64,000 bases of DNA from Owenia fusiformis (Eukaryota; Annelida; Polychaeta; Sabellida; Oweniidae). A program made the translations under genes and the position numbers. A model generated the notes under the pieces. That model saw only the letters and a program-made list of their open reading frames with translations, was not told the origin of the DNA and ran no database searches. How positions within the stretch are numbered: the first letter of the stretch is position 1; every line of letters starts with the position of its first letter. The stretch is from the NCBI GenBank assembly GCA_903813345.2, contig CAIIXF020000008.1, positions 1,125,341 to 1,189,340 of the forward strand. Reading direction: 5' to 3'. Below are positions 45,301-57,300 of this stretch, in pieces.

Positions 45301-48300
45301 TTCATTAACATATTCAGTGTTTACTATTGTTTTTCGCGTCATGACAACACGAGTAGTAACCAATCAAAATGCCGTATTTTATCACGTGAGTTCAGAGTGA
45401 CATGCACGACATGTAAGTTTAGTCTGAGCTGATCGCGATGTTGAACAATTTCTTCTCGGAATTTGTCCAGAGAAATCAGCGATTCTAAATTAAGGTAGGA
45501 TCTACCATTTCTTCCTGTACAAGTTTTAACTTATCTCTATCGAATCCTAAAGTTTTGGATGAAGATATGAAGCATACGTTTAAAAACGAAGCGATTAATT
45601 TGACGATCTGATTTTGCAATTTGCAATGGCCAATTCTGCAAGTCTGCGTGTATTTGACAAGAGATAGCGCCAAGTCTTGTATCCGAATGCTTGTTAAGCC
45701 ACTCAAAAACAAGATCCATATTTTCTAAATTTGATAACTTTGCAGAGAGCCCGTTTTCATAACCTGTTTTCCGCGTCTAAATTCAAACTGAGTAGGATTA
45801 TAGGATCGCTGGGATTCTCAGTCAATGGCAACGGGTCTTCATTCCAGAACGCACATTTTTTTAGTTGATTCTCCATAGTACTTGTCTAAAGTCCATATCT
45901 GCTCTTTTACTGGCATACTTGGACATATTTCCCCTCCTTAAATTGTCCTCCTTAAATAACACCCTCTCGCCGATTTATATATAGCCATTTCCCAGAACCC
46001 GGGAGTCAGAATCGCTGATGTTTGCCATATTGAACATGTTGAAATATGTACTGTAATATCTGTAATACTAGGCATTGCCTGCTACGCGTAAGGGTCACGT
46101 GACTAGCGCGATACAGGAAAAATGGGGAATTTCGAAACAACAATTTTTGGGCACTTTTATTGCAAATTTCAGGTATTTATAAGTGTTTGTGGTATAAAAT
46201 ATAATCCACAGACATAAATGAACATCCAAACTACATATTTTATTACGTTTTGGAGCCTTTTTTGCTTTTAAAATGACATCTTTAAGGATAATTCTGAAGG
46301 TATTAATGATATCTTGATGTATTGGGTATTTTTAATATTTTTTATAAAAAATAATGTTTACATTTTTTGTCCGCTTTGACGGAGCAGTTTTAACTGTGAA
46401 CTACGTTAAGAATTTAAGATTCAAATTATACCTTTTAAAAGTACCATAAGAAGAGAGAACGTCACAAATCACTTTCCTAAATTATGACAAGTAGCCTCTG
46501 GGAGATCTGGGGTAATGTAAATCTGAGATATAAAAACTCTTAGCATTTTTCGGAGGTTTGTACTAAAATCAACATGAATCAACATGGTGTAAACTCAACA
46601 TAATATTTCTAATACGTTTTCGCCAAGACGTCTTAGAATGTCACGTGTAGTGTAAATTGTTACGCGGAATATGGCATACATTCATGGTTGCGCGGTATTT
46701 GTGATACGGGTGAATATGCCATACTCACCTGCGGTATATGGCATATTCCGCAGGTGAGTATGCGATATTCCGCAGTGAATATGTGATGCATTGAATTCAG
46801 TGAATACCCGATACTCACCTTCAGAATTTGTCATACTCACTTGCGGAATATGCCATATACAGCAGTTGAATATGACATATTCCGCAGGTGAAAAACGTGA
46901 TACAGAAAGACTTGGTTTGATTGCGAGAATCGACTCTGAATGTAATCCTGGATTGATTGGGTAAGTTTATTACGTGAGATTGGTGAGTGATACTTCTGCA
47001 TACGTTGATGTATTTTATAAACTGTACTGTTGATTCAGTAATCATTTTAATAATTTATAAAGTTTTACTTGTTCGTCCAATCGATGCAATTGACAATTGC
47101 ATACTTCCGTATCACGTTCTCATTGGTTAGTGTGTATACCATATACCACAGGTGAATCTGTCATACACCGCAAGTGAATATGGCATATTCGTTGCGGAAT
47201 ATGGCATATTTTTGTATCATGTTTACCGCGTAACATAAATAGGGATAATATGAATTTATTCGAAATAGCGCAGACATCCTGCATTCCGACAGATGTATAA
47301 CCTTTTACCACATAATATTACTGTATATAAGTTACCATAAAAAATGATCATGTCAGGTGATGGATCCACAGTAGGCACAACGAAAGGCAAATACCCTATA
47401 CTGAAATAAAGTTGACTATATCATTTTCATGAGTTACCATGCATAACTTGGATTACAGTACAAACTAAGAAAAGAAGCTTAAAGAGTTGTCGTATATACA
47501 TCTCAGAATTTGAATAACGCAGATGCGAGTAGGTAGTTACCAATTTCACCACCAGGTGGCTCGTTCGGGTCAGATAGCATGGCGGGTATAGTAGAAAGTT
47601 CCCTTTAACTTAAATTACATCTGTTCTAGTGGTTTAATTTTCATATAAACCTTATGTATCTAATAATTATGCAAATTAAAAAATGTCCAGTAAAGGAAAA
47701 TGTTATTTGTCGATTACAAGAAAAGATATTTCACTTTTTGTGACTTTGTAACATGGGGTCTATAGGGATTCAACCCGAACTAGAAATCACATTTTCAAAA
47801 TAAATTAAATTTTCAAAGTTGATAAACAATTTTCGAAACCATATTTTTAGATGTACTTTTACATGTAGATTTCAAATATGACATCATTTTGACTGAATTT
47901 TCAATATTTAATGACGTAAATCAAGATTATTTCTACTCGCATCTAGTCTATTGTGTACTTTTATTTCGTTTTATTTTTCAGAATACTTTAAGAAAGAGAT
48001 TTGATACGCTCCCTCCTCTAACGTGTAGTTATAAAGAGATATATTATAAATCTAAATTCTTAACGTATTTCAGATTTGAAACTGCTCCGTCACAGCGGAC
48101 AAAAAATTTAAACATTATTTTTTATTGAAAAAATTAAAAATACCCAATACATAAAGATCTCATTAATACCTTCAGAGTTATGCTGAAAACATATGTAAAT
48201 ATTATTGTGTCGCTATATTGTATCATTAAAAAGAAATAAAAGAATTGGTACATTTTGGAGTATGATACTCCGACGCCGTTTTCAATAGCTTTTACTCATA

Positions 48301-51300
48301 GCGTTGTTGGACTTCAAACAGAAGTTAAAGTTACCCGCAAATGATATATTCATTGCATGGAGTCAGTAATTTTCTTTGATATAGCAAAACATATGAGTAA
48401 AAAAATAAATTGTGTGGATTTCCTAGTGTTTCTATGCAAAATAGCACGCTCCGTCACAGCGGACAATTTTTTCGATACCAGCCTGTGAGAATTGATAAAC
48501 TGGTTTTCAAAAAGTGGTGCTCATTTTGAATTTAACTGTCAAGTTGGATATTCTATTCAAGTAGAGTTCCTATGCCCTTTACATCCTCTTACTTATTGCT
48601 GACAAACCCCGAGATATCTCGTCTGTGACGTCAATGCCGTCCAATAATTGTAACACAATTTGTACTAATAATCTTACTAGTATCAAATATTGTAGGTGTC
48701 ACTAGGGGAACATGGGTGGGTCCAATTGAAACATATTGTCATTGGCTTCACAATATTTGCATAAAACAGCGCAGAGAGTGTGGATACTGTCCATTTAATG
48801 CAAATATGAAAACATGCAATTTTGCTCAATTCTTCATCAATATAGCCAGTCACCAGCAGAAAACCTACAAAATAGCTTTGGTCAGCAACTAGTTAATCTC
48901 TCTCTCATAATCCAATATATATGGAATCAAATTGTTTTCTAACTTAAGGTAAAACACCAACTTTTCTGCTTAATCATGAAAATTTTGATGTAAAATTACA
49001 ATACAAATTCAGTGATCTCCCCAGCATTAAAGCAAGTGGGTGCAGCACTCACCTGAGACTTGGTATGCACCCACTCGAGAAAAAACCTGTGAAAAACACT
49101 GCAAAATGTTGTTTCTTAGGTCTCCAGATAAATATCACCTAAATGCAAAGAGGGACAAGTATTAATAAGCCACCTTTTTGGTTCAGACTTTAAATGGTAA
49201 TTCTAAATGTTCAACATATTCTAGCTCAATCTTCAGAATAGCAAAATTGCAGAAACGCACTGCACCTTTGAACTAAGCAACTATTCTTCCAATTGAGCAG
49301 CTGTACTATGCTAAGGATGTCGAAGACAAGACATATGCATACAAAATATGATTACCAAATTCTCTCTTAAAAGCACACAGTGAGCTACCCAAATTAACAT
49401 GGAAAATAGTGAAATATTGAGAAATTCTAAAGACCACACTAAAAAAAAGTTATTGCCAATAAATGGAAATCAATTTGTTTCAACTTCTTTTTAGTCATCA
49501 TCATTACTCGATAGATACTCTATTTCCTCCATATCACATTCTCTGCAGAAAATGATATTGTAATCAAAGGGATATTAAAAAGACCTGCTGGAAAAAGTGT
49601 AAAATCTGGTTTGCTGGTAAATCAATTTTTAATTTTCCTGAGATTTTACTGAGGGGGATTCGATGGGTTAGAGCGAATCCCCCCCACTAGCCAAAAATTA
49701 TTTCAAAAGCATGCAGTTTTTCACCATTCTGAGCACTAACCATGCCATGCATATTTCCTAAAAGGTCAAACAGTTTTGTTTTCAGGATAATTGTCTGTTT
49801 TTTAGTTATGTGGTAAATCATATTGGACACCCCTTTTTTCTCATGAATTTGAACATTTCTGCACCTTAAATTTTCAATAATTTCCATATTTGATCAGAGT
49901 TCTTCATTCTTTATTCTGAAAATAAAATTAGGATTGTAAGTGAAACATTAGCATCTTTTTGAAAAGATTGTTTCTAAAACTTTTTCTCTATCATTCTACT
50001 TAGTATTAATAAATCAGGTATATGATATCTTGCATAGGCATCTAAATATAAGCATATGTACAGCAGTTACAAAATGAAACTTTTCTCATTAGAAATAGAC
50101 TAGATGCGAGTAGAAATAATTTTGATTTAAGTCAATAAATATTGAAAATTCATCTAGAACCACTAAAACTGATGAATATTAAATATATAAGCACTTGTGC
50201 CAAAGGGAAAGGACCAAAAGTTGTATTTGAACTAAGCAAGAAAAAGCAAACTCTAAGTGCATACAAGTCAAGAAAAACAAACCCCATATAGCCCAAAACC
50301 ATGATCTAACGTGAAAGGAAACAATGTCTAATACCCCCTTTCCCCCCACCATTCAAGAAACCAATATCACAATCCAAGACCAGAAGACCAAGGGACATTT
50401 CATTCATACTGAAGTCATTACAATACATGTTGAAGAAAAAAATAGAAATTGATAGCCAATTGATAGCCAATACTCATAACCTCAAAAATAGTTGTAGACA
50501 CAAGTACTCATACATGAGGGATAGATAAAATCCAGTCAGTTAAAGTTAGAGGGGACTTTCTACTATACCCACCATGCTATCTGACCCGAATGAGCCACCA
50601 GGTGGTGAAACTGATAACTACCTACTCGCATTTGAGTTATTGCCCTTAATTTTGTATCGCCAATTTTTTTTACCAAGTGAGCTTTCCTACACCAGTTGAG
50701 AGTCATAATGTACTTGTTAATCTGCCGTATATAAAATAGGAAATAATACATGTAAAGTATGTATTCTAAATATTAAGAAATCCTCCTCAAAAATTTTAAT
50801 TAAAATGAAATCCATGTACATGTACTAGTAAACGATCAAACCTCAGAGTTAAATGACCAATCCTAAAAGCTTAATTATATTTCATTACATCAAGTGGATA
50901 AAAATAAATCCTTCCACATGTAGGTCAAATTAAAAATTATGTTTAATTAATCTATGCTGTTTTATTAATAAACATAGGCCTGAAGGAGCATTTGGGATTG
51001 TAAGGTTTGGTTTCTTGCTTGGGGTGCCTGGTGTGACTTGTATAAAATCTCAAATTTCACTTGAAAATCATTCACTTTATCAGGTCAGACAGATACTAAG
51101 GTAAGAAAATTAATATACAATACAATACAATACAATACAATACAATACAATAAGGCTATTTAAGAAATAAATATGTGCCTTATATTTTATATTTGCCTTA
51201 TTATTTAAGTTTTTGAAAATAATCAAAATATAATCAAATATAAAGATTTCCTGATTTAAATTTCTTAATATGACCATGTTTCAGAATCTCTCTCAAAATG

Positions 51301-54300
51301 CTTAAGTTTGTGTGCCTCTTCGCCCTTGTGACCATTGCCTGTGCTGCTCCCCGTAGCTACGGATATGGAGATGATGAGAACCGTGATGGTGTCCCAGATT
51401 CCCTTGATGCCAACCGTGATGGCAAAGTAGACTACGGATATGGATATCCCAGAAATGGCTATGGATACAGAAGCTATGGATACCAGGCCCGTGGTTACGG
51501 ATACGTCCCATATGGAGATGGCTATCCATATGCCAATGTTGGACCCAACAAAGCTGTTGTTAAGTCCCCATCTGGTTTAGTTGTTGGAGACAATGGTGGT
51601 TACATTGATGCCCAGACCGGAAAGGTTGTTGGACCCAATGGATATGTGGCACCCCAGGGATACGGATATGGATATTAAAGTGAGTTTCTGTTGAACTTTT
51701 TACTAAAATGTTGTTTGAAATCATCATTCAAAAATGTCAAGTACCTAAATTCTAATTTTCTAATAATTCTAATCTCGGTGATTACATATTAATCTAACTG
51801 TACATATTTTGATTTTACTGTTCTACTTCCAAATGCATTTTCTTTGCATTTCAGACATGCTCCATAATTTCATACTTCACATTACATCATATTTCACAAT
51901 CATCAGACACCACAGAAGACTTTGCCGATTACTACTTGCATACAACATTAAACATTCAAATTTAGTGTAAAATGATTTGTTGAAAATAAAAATGAAAACT
52001 AACTTATCACATTTTGTTCAATTAAGTGATTTTTTAATAACAACACAATTACAGATGTACAGTGATATAGAGAACCACATCTTTTATCTCAACAAAAACA
52101 ATGCATTAACATGCAAAATGTCACAACCTGCCATTTGTTACAGACACTGACCAACCATCACCAACCACCATCCACAAAAAAAGTTGGAGACTTTAACAAT
52201 ATGCTACCTCCTGTGGTGATGACATTATACAGCCAACTTACCACTTCAGTCTTAAATGTTCTTGAGTGTCCTTTTTGGGATATTTTTGAAACAAATCGGA
52301 CCAAAAATTTAGCATTATTAGTAGCCAGCACTGATAGAGCATCGATGATGTTTTTAATAACCATGACTTCCAGGCTAGACTGGACGACCTCTTAAATTGA
52401 GCAGTTATATTATGTCCCCACCACATAGTGTGGGGCCATATTGTCTGGTTGTCTGTCTGTCCATCCGTACGTCCGGCAGTTTTCTCCAAAACCGCTACAG
52501 GTATCACCTTCAAATTTTCAGGAATAACTTGTGAGTGCATACAGATGTGGATGAAAAAAAATTAACTCGATAGCTACTTCCTGTCGGCCATTTTGAGGTC
52601 AAATGCTAAAATCCTTGTCTGCAAACTTTAAGAAAAACGGCTTCACAGTTGCTTTTAAAACGTTCTGGGTAAATGTCAAGGCAGCCATTTTGGATTTTCC
52701 GTCCTTAAATCTTGTCTGTAAAGTCTTGTCTACGCATTTCCAGATGAACCGTTTGTTAGATCTATTTCAAATTTTCAGGGATGATTCTTAGTATGAAAAT
52801 CTAGATCTGATTTGGTTTTTGCCATTCTGGATAAATGTCAAGGCAGCCATTTTGGATATTCCGTCTTAAAATCTTGCCTCTAAAATCTTGTCTACGCGTT
52901 TTTGGCTGAACCATTTGGTAGATCAATATCGAATTTTCAGAGATGATTCTTAGTATGAAAATCAAAATTTGATTAGTTTTTTGGCATTCTGGGTAAATGT
53001 CAAGGCAGCCATTTTGGACTTTCTGTCCTAAAATCTTGTCTGTAAAGTCTTATCTACACGTTTTCAGGTGAACTGTTTGGTAGATCAATTTCAAATTTTC
53101 AGGGATGATTCTTAGTATAAAATCTAGAACTGATGAGTTTTTTGACATTCTGGGTAAATGTCAAGGCAGCCATTTTGGATTTGTCATCCTAAAATCTTGT
53201 CTGTAAAGTCTTGTTTAACTGTTTGACGGATCAATTTCAAATTTTCAGGGGTAGTTCTTAGTATGAAAATCTAGAACTAACTATTTTTGGGGGATTTTTG
53301 GGGTAAATTTTAAGGCGGCCATTTTGGATTTTCAGTCCTCAAATTGTGTCAGTAAAGTCTTGTCTACTCATTTTCAGGATAACCATTTGACCGGATCACC
53401 CATTGGTGGGGACATTTTGTACACATTTGTGTTCTTGTTTTGAATTAAGTTCACTAACTGGTCTATAAGTTATCAAAATTACATTTTTCATGAAAATGAA
53501 GGGCTTGAAGGGCATTCTTTAGCAGCCATAATGGAAGTTCCTCTCGAGAAAGTAGAGGTCCTACTCCTCTAAGCCATTGGCATATAAAATGTGGACCAGA
53601 TCCAATAACGGTATTTAAGTCACCAAAAATTACATTTCATTTCATGAAAAATGGCAGCTTTTGAATTCAGGGGTCATCCTGAAAATCGTCTTCTGTGTAG
53701 AGGTGATGTAAACCTAAGGCATCAGTAAATAAAATTTGAACAGAATTCATTAACTGGTTTTCAAGAATTGGTGGCCATTTTGAATTTAGCTGTCATGTTG
53801 AATATTTCTTTTCAAGTAGAGTTCCTATGCCCTTTATATCCTCTTAATCCCTCTCCCATACTCCAATATATATGGAATCAAATTGTTTTTTAACTTAAGT
53901 AAAAAACACCATCTTTTCTGCTTAATCATGAAAATTTTGATGTAAAATTACAATACAATTCAGTATCTCCCCAGAATTAAAGTAATTGGGTGCAGCACCC
54001 ACCTCCTCCTCACTCCAGAAACCACAGATGTGTAAGTTGGGTTGTTTATAAAAATTGGAAAATCAAACTGAACATATTCAAAATCATACATCTTATGCAA
54101 CACATCATGTTCCTGAATAAAAATGACAAAAAATATGATTTTGTTTTTTTGGTGGACAAAAAGAATGTAAAAGCACTTAATCCAACCATAAGCTTCCAGA
54201 ATGTATGATCTTACCTAAGGATTGTAAAGTCAATGTACTGCCAGCAGCCATGAAAATTGGGTTAAGGTCAGATATAGGACTACCAGTCATTATGTTTCCA

Positions 54301-57300
54301 CCAATTGCCTAAAGTATAAATAGAATTATTCAAGCTGGAAGTTACTAGTACTGTATGCAAGGTAATAATGTTCAATTGCTAAACAGTAACATGGCAATAA
54401 GTTGACAAAATGCCACCACCTAGTTGCTCACAATATTTTGAGTTCAATCTTTATAGAGTATGAGACAGATTTGAACTTCTGAGAAGTTGTGGATGATTTC
54501 GAAAAGAAAAACTGGACAATTTCAGGCAAGTTGAAAAAGACCTTTATGACCTTTTTTGATCTTGAGAAAATCATTGAAGGTCAAATCTCAAATCTTAAGT
54601 CAGATTTGAACTTCTGAGAACTTGTAGCTGATTTTGAAAAAATTGAAGTCCGTCTAAACAGTATTTGTTATTGGAAGTTGTAAGAAATTGTTACAGACAC
54701 CAACCACCATCACAAAAAACAGAGACCATAACTTTTGGTAGTGACATAGAAATAGTATTACTATATATAAGACACAGGGATCATGATTTCCATTGAATTC
54801 TTTTCATTTTCCAACGTATTTATGAAAACAGATATCTTGTTCTTCTATATGTACATAGCCTGGGTACCTACCGCAACATTTCTGATTTGTTGTCCAGCAA
54901 ACCACTGCAACATCTCGTTGATGGCAACCATCACCCTTGTTTCATATTCTAAAATAAAGTGTTTCTTTGCTAATGTGAGGGAAATAAGTCTCATGAAAGA
55001 AAAAAAAAGAAACTGAGAATATGATAGCCATGTTATAGTGAGGTATTCAATCAAGTGACTAAATACTGATTTTAGAACAGAGTAGATAGATTGTCTTCGT
55101 GTCACTTCAAGCCCTTGTGACCCCTCCTCTATTTCACTCCTGGTGTGTAGATGATAATAATATCTTACACTTTTTTTTCATTTTAAAAAATAAAAAATTG
55201 AAATACATCTCAGAAAATGCACCATTGTAAAAAGTGAACATTTAATTTAAACATCATTCACTTTTGTGATTCCCGTTTACGTGTTGCTTTTACCTTTAAG
55301 TTGCTTTCTTTTCTCTTGGAATGAATCGTGGATAGCATTAAGTGTAGTAGATGCACCAATTGTTACCCCTGTATGGCTATACTCTATGCAGGTTAACTCT
55401 GGGACATGGGTTGCTGATATGAGAACAGGGTAATGTAGTCCCTTGAACTTGGTCTCTACACCTAGAAGCACATTGTGGCCAGTAAATTGAATTGGAAATA
55501 GATCTTTTGAAAGTCTATATTTATTTTGTTTTTATTAATGCTCTTATTTTACTTACAATACACTGCAAGGATCAGAAAGAAGTGTAGACAGTGGTTTCAG
55601 TAACTTTGTGTACAAGGGGCAGATGAAAAATACAAGAGGCGGCATTCAAAATAACCAATTTTACGCTCCCGACAATGCAAATTCTTGTTATTTTAGAGTC
55701 CATGGACTGAAAGAAAGATGTCCAAGGTTTGTCAAAGTCATTTCCACGTGTGATGTGACAAGACATGGGCTCCACAAAATAACACCTGGAACTGTGGAAT
55801 GACTAGGGCAACTTATATAGAATGTCATTTACCTTTTATAAGATAACTTACCCTTACACAGGTTGCATTTCACAAATCCAAATGCACCCGTTGAATTGAA
55901 CACTTTTAATAGAACTCAAAATCTAGAATTGTCATTATTAAAATGAGAGTGATGTATTAATAGATAATTCACTTGTGATTATGTGTATATCAGATTCATT
56001 TTAGTTTTTACCGCCTCCAGACATTGCCAGAAATGGTGACATACAGGGTGTTCCAAAAGTAACAGGACTGGTGCCGGTATTTTGTTAAATATGCACCAAT
56101 TGTCTTCAAAATTTTACATAATGTACCTTCATGTTTTGTAACTAAAATTGCCGAATTATATAATTATTGTCGAAATTGATTTAGAAATCGGCCGATGACT
56201 AATCATCGGCCGGCGCCCGGCGCATATGTGGCCAAGGCATTAGAGAGAGACCGAGGTGGGAGATATCCCCCTCCCCTCTACACCAAACTTGTTCTCACTA
56301 CGTTTTCGAAAATTGCCTGAAAGGCCTCCTCACACATTATTAAGGAAAACATATCTACACATTTTGCGCATTTAACCATTTGATAACATATTGTGGATCT
56401 AATCTTAATTTGTTAATGTGAATTCACACCTTCATTTGCATGGAAGACTTTGATAAAATCCTTTAATGATGATTTTTGTTAGAAAGCTGATGTTTGGCTA
56501 CTTCGAAATTCCAAATTGAACAGTCTACTAAGAATATCATGTTGTAAATATTGTTTTCAATATGTCGAGCTAGGACTGCTCAAACAAATTCGCTTTTTGT
56601 AGCTACAAGTATCTAATTTCAATAGATGATAAACTTCTCAATATAAGAAATTACCCTCATATAAGACATTGTTGCAAGGTGTGTTGCAATGAATGTGGCA
56701 CCCCGCATTCCCGGGCCCGCATTATGTATTCTCGAAGAAAGCCATCATGATAAGCCATGACATCTCATTTCTTCTCAGCCCTGTGTTTCAGGTGAAACAG
56801 AAAGATGCCATGAGTATCAGAATGGAAGAAAGCATATATTTGCATTGATGGTGTATAGATAGTTATTTTATATAGTGTTTCTAGTTGTACGTGGAAACCT
56901 ATTCTAACCAGGAAGAATATTGCAACATTTTTCAAGATCCTAAAGTTGCAATTCTCGTTATTGTGTTTCATTGTAAAGAAGCACCTGTGAAAATGCGTCG
57001 CTTGTACAAAGGCGTAGTTCTACATAAATTTAAGATACACTTTTTTAAACTTGTACGTGAACGTGTAGAATTATGGACCTGGTGGATTTTTTCTCCCTTT
57101 TGTACTGTTAATACTTGGCCGGTTGAGTATATAAAGGTATACATGTCCCAGCTTTTGGTAAGTGGGGGTCAAACCTCCTCCCCCCATCCACACATACACT
57201 TTTTATCATGCTTAAGTAACTTCGCATTGTAATTACAAGGGTATTATAAACGAGACACCAGGATGATAATGTCGGGGTACAATATATTTTGAGAAAATTA

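Larger units (their letters stand above)
44648..48487. mobile_element. 3.84 kb element with about 290 bp inverted repeats and 5 bp target duplication
   Basis: Starts CACAGGCTGGTATCG and ends with its inverse. The arms at about 44648-44938 and 48197-48487 are about 90% identical by eye. AGAAT flanks both sides (44643-44647, 48488-48492). The paralogous empty site at about 53741 reads cagaattcattaactgg. CAC...GTG ends and 5 bp duplications fit the Transib superfamily. I find no transposase, so it is non-autonomous or decayed. A second inverse-related pair inside (about 46285-46410 and 48080-48190, both with the tccgc...acggagc block) suggests nesting or rearrangement. Confidence 0.82.
44460..49050. 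repeat. Long repeat copy interrupted by two transposon insertions
   Basis: 44460-44647 matches 53570-53746, and 48488-48591 plus 48893-49050 match 53742-54000. In the uninterrupted copy these parts are contiguous. The interruptions are the elements at 44648-48487 and 48592-48892. Confidence 0.85.
44296..54214 (-). other. XDH intron of 9.9 kb, host of a nested gene and mobile elements
   Basis: Between exons 54308-54215 and 44295-44186. It contains a paralogous repeat split by two insertions (44460-49050), an inverted arm at 50098-50643, the + strand gene for a Gly/Tyr-rich secreted protein (about 51041-52010), a dispersed repeat (52110-52240), a satellite unit (52413-53420) and the uninterrupted paralogous repeat (53570-54010). 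The stretch 49100-50090 holds nothing I recognise. Confidence 0.85.

Noticed and set aside
51302-51529. His-rich frame on the - strand
   Set aside because: Shadow of the Gly/Tyr-rich gene; His codons arise from the reverse complement of its Gly/Tyr codons.
56044-56070. Second mariner-type element starting CAGGGTGTTCCAAAAG
   Set aside because: No inverse end could be found in the intron, so the element cannot be delimited; mentioned only as a possible single end.
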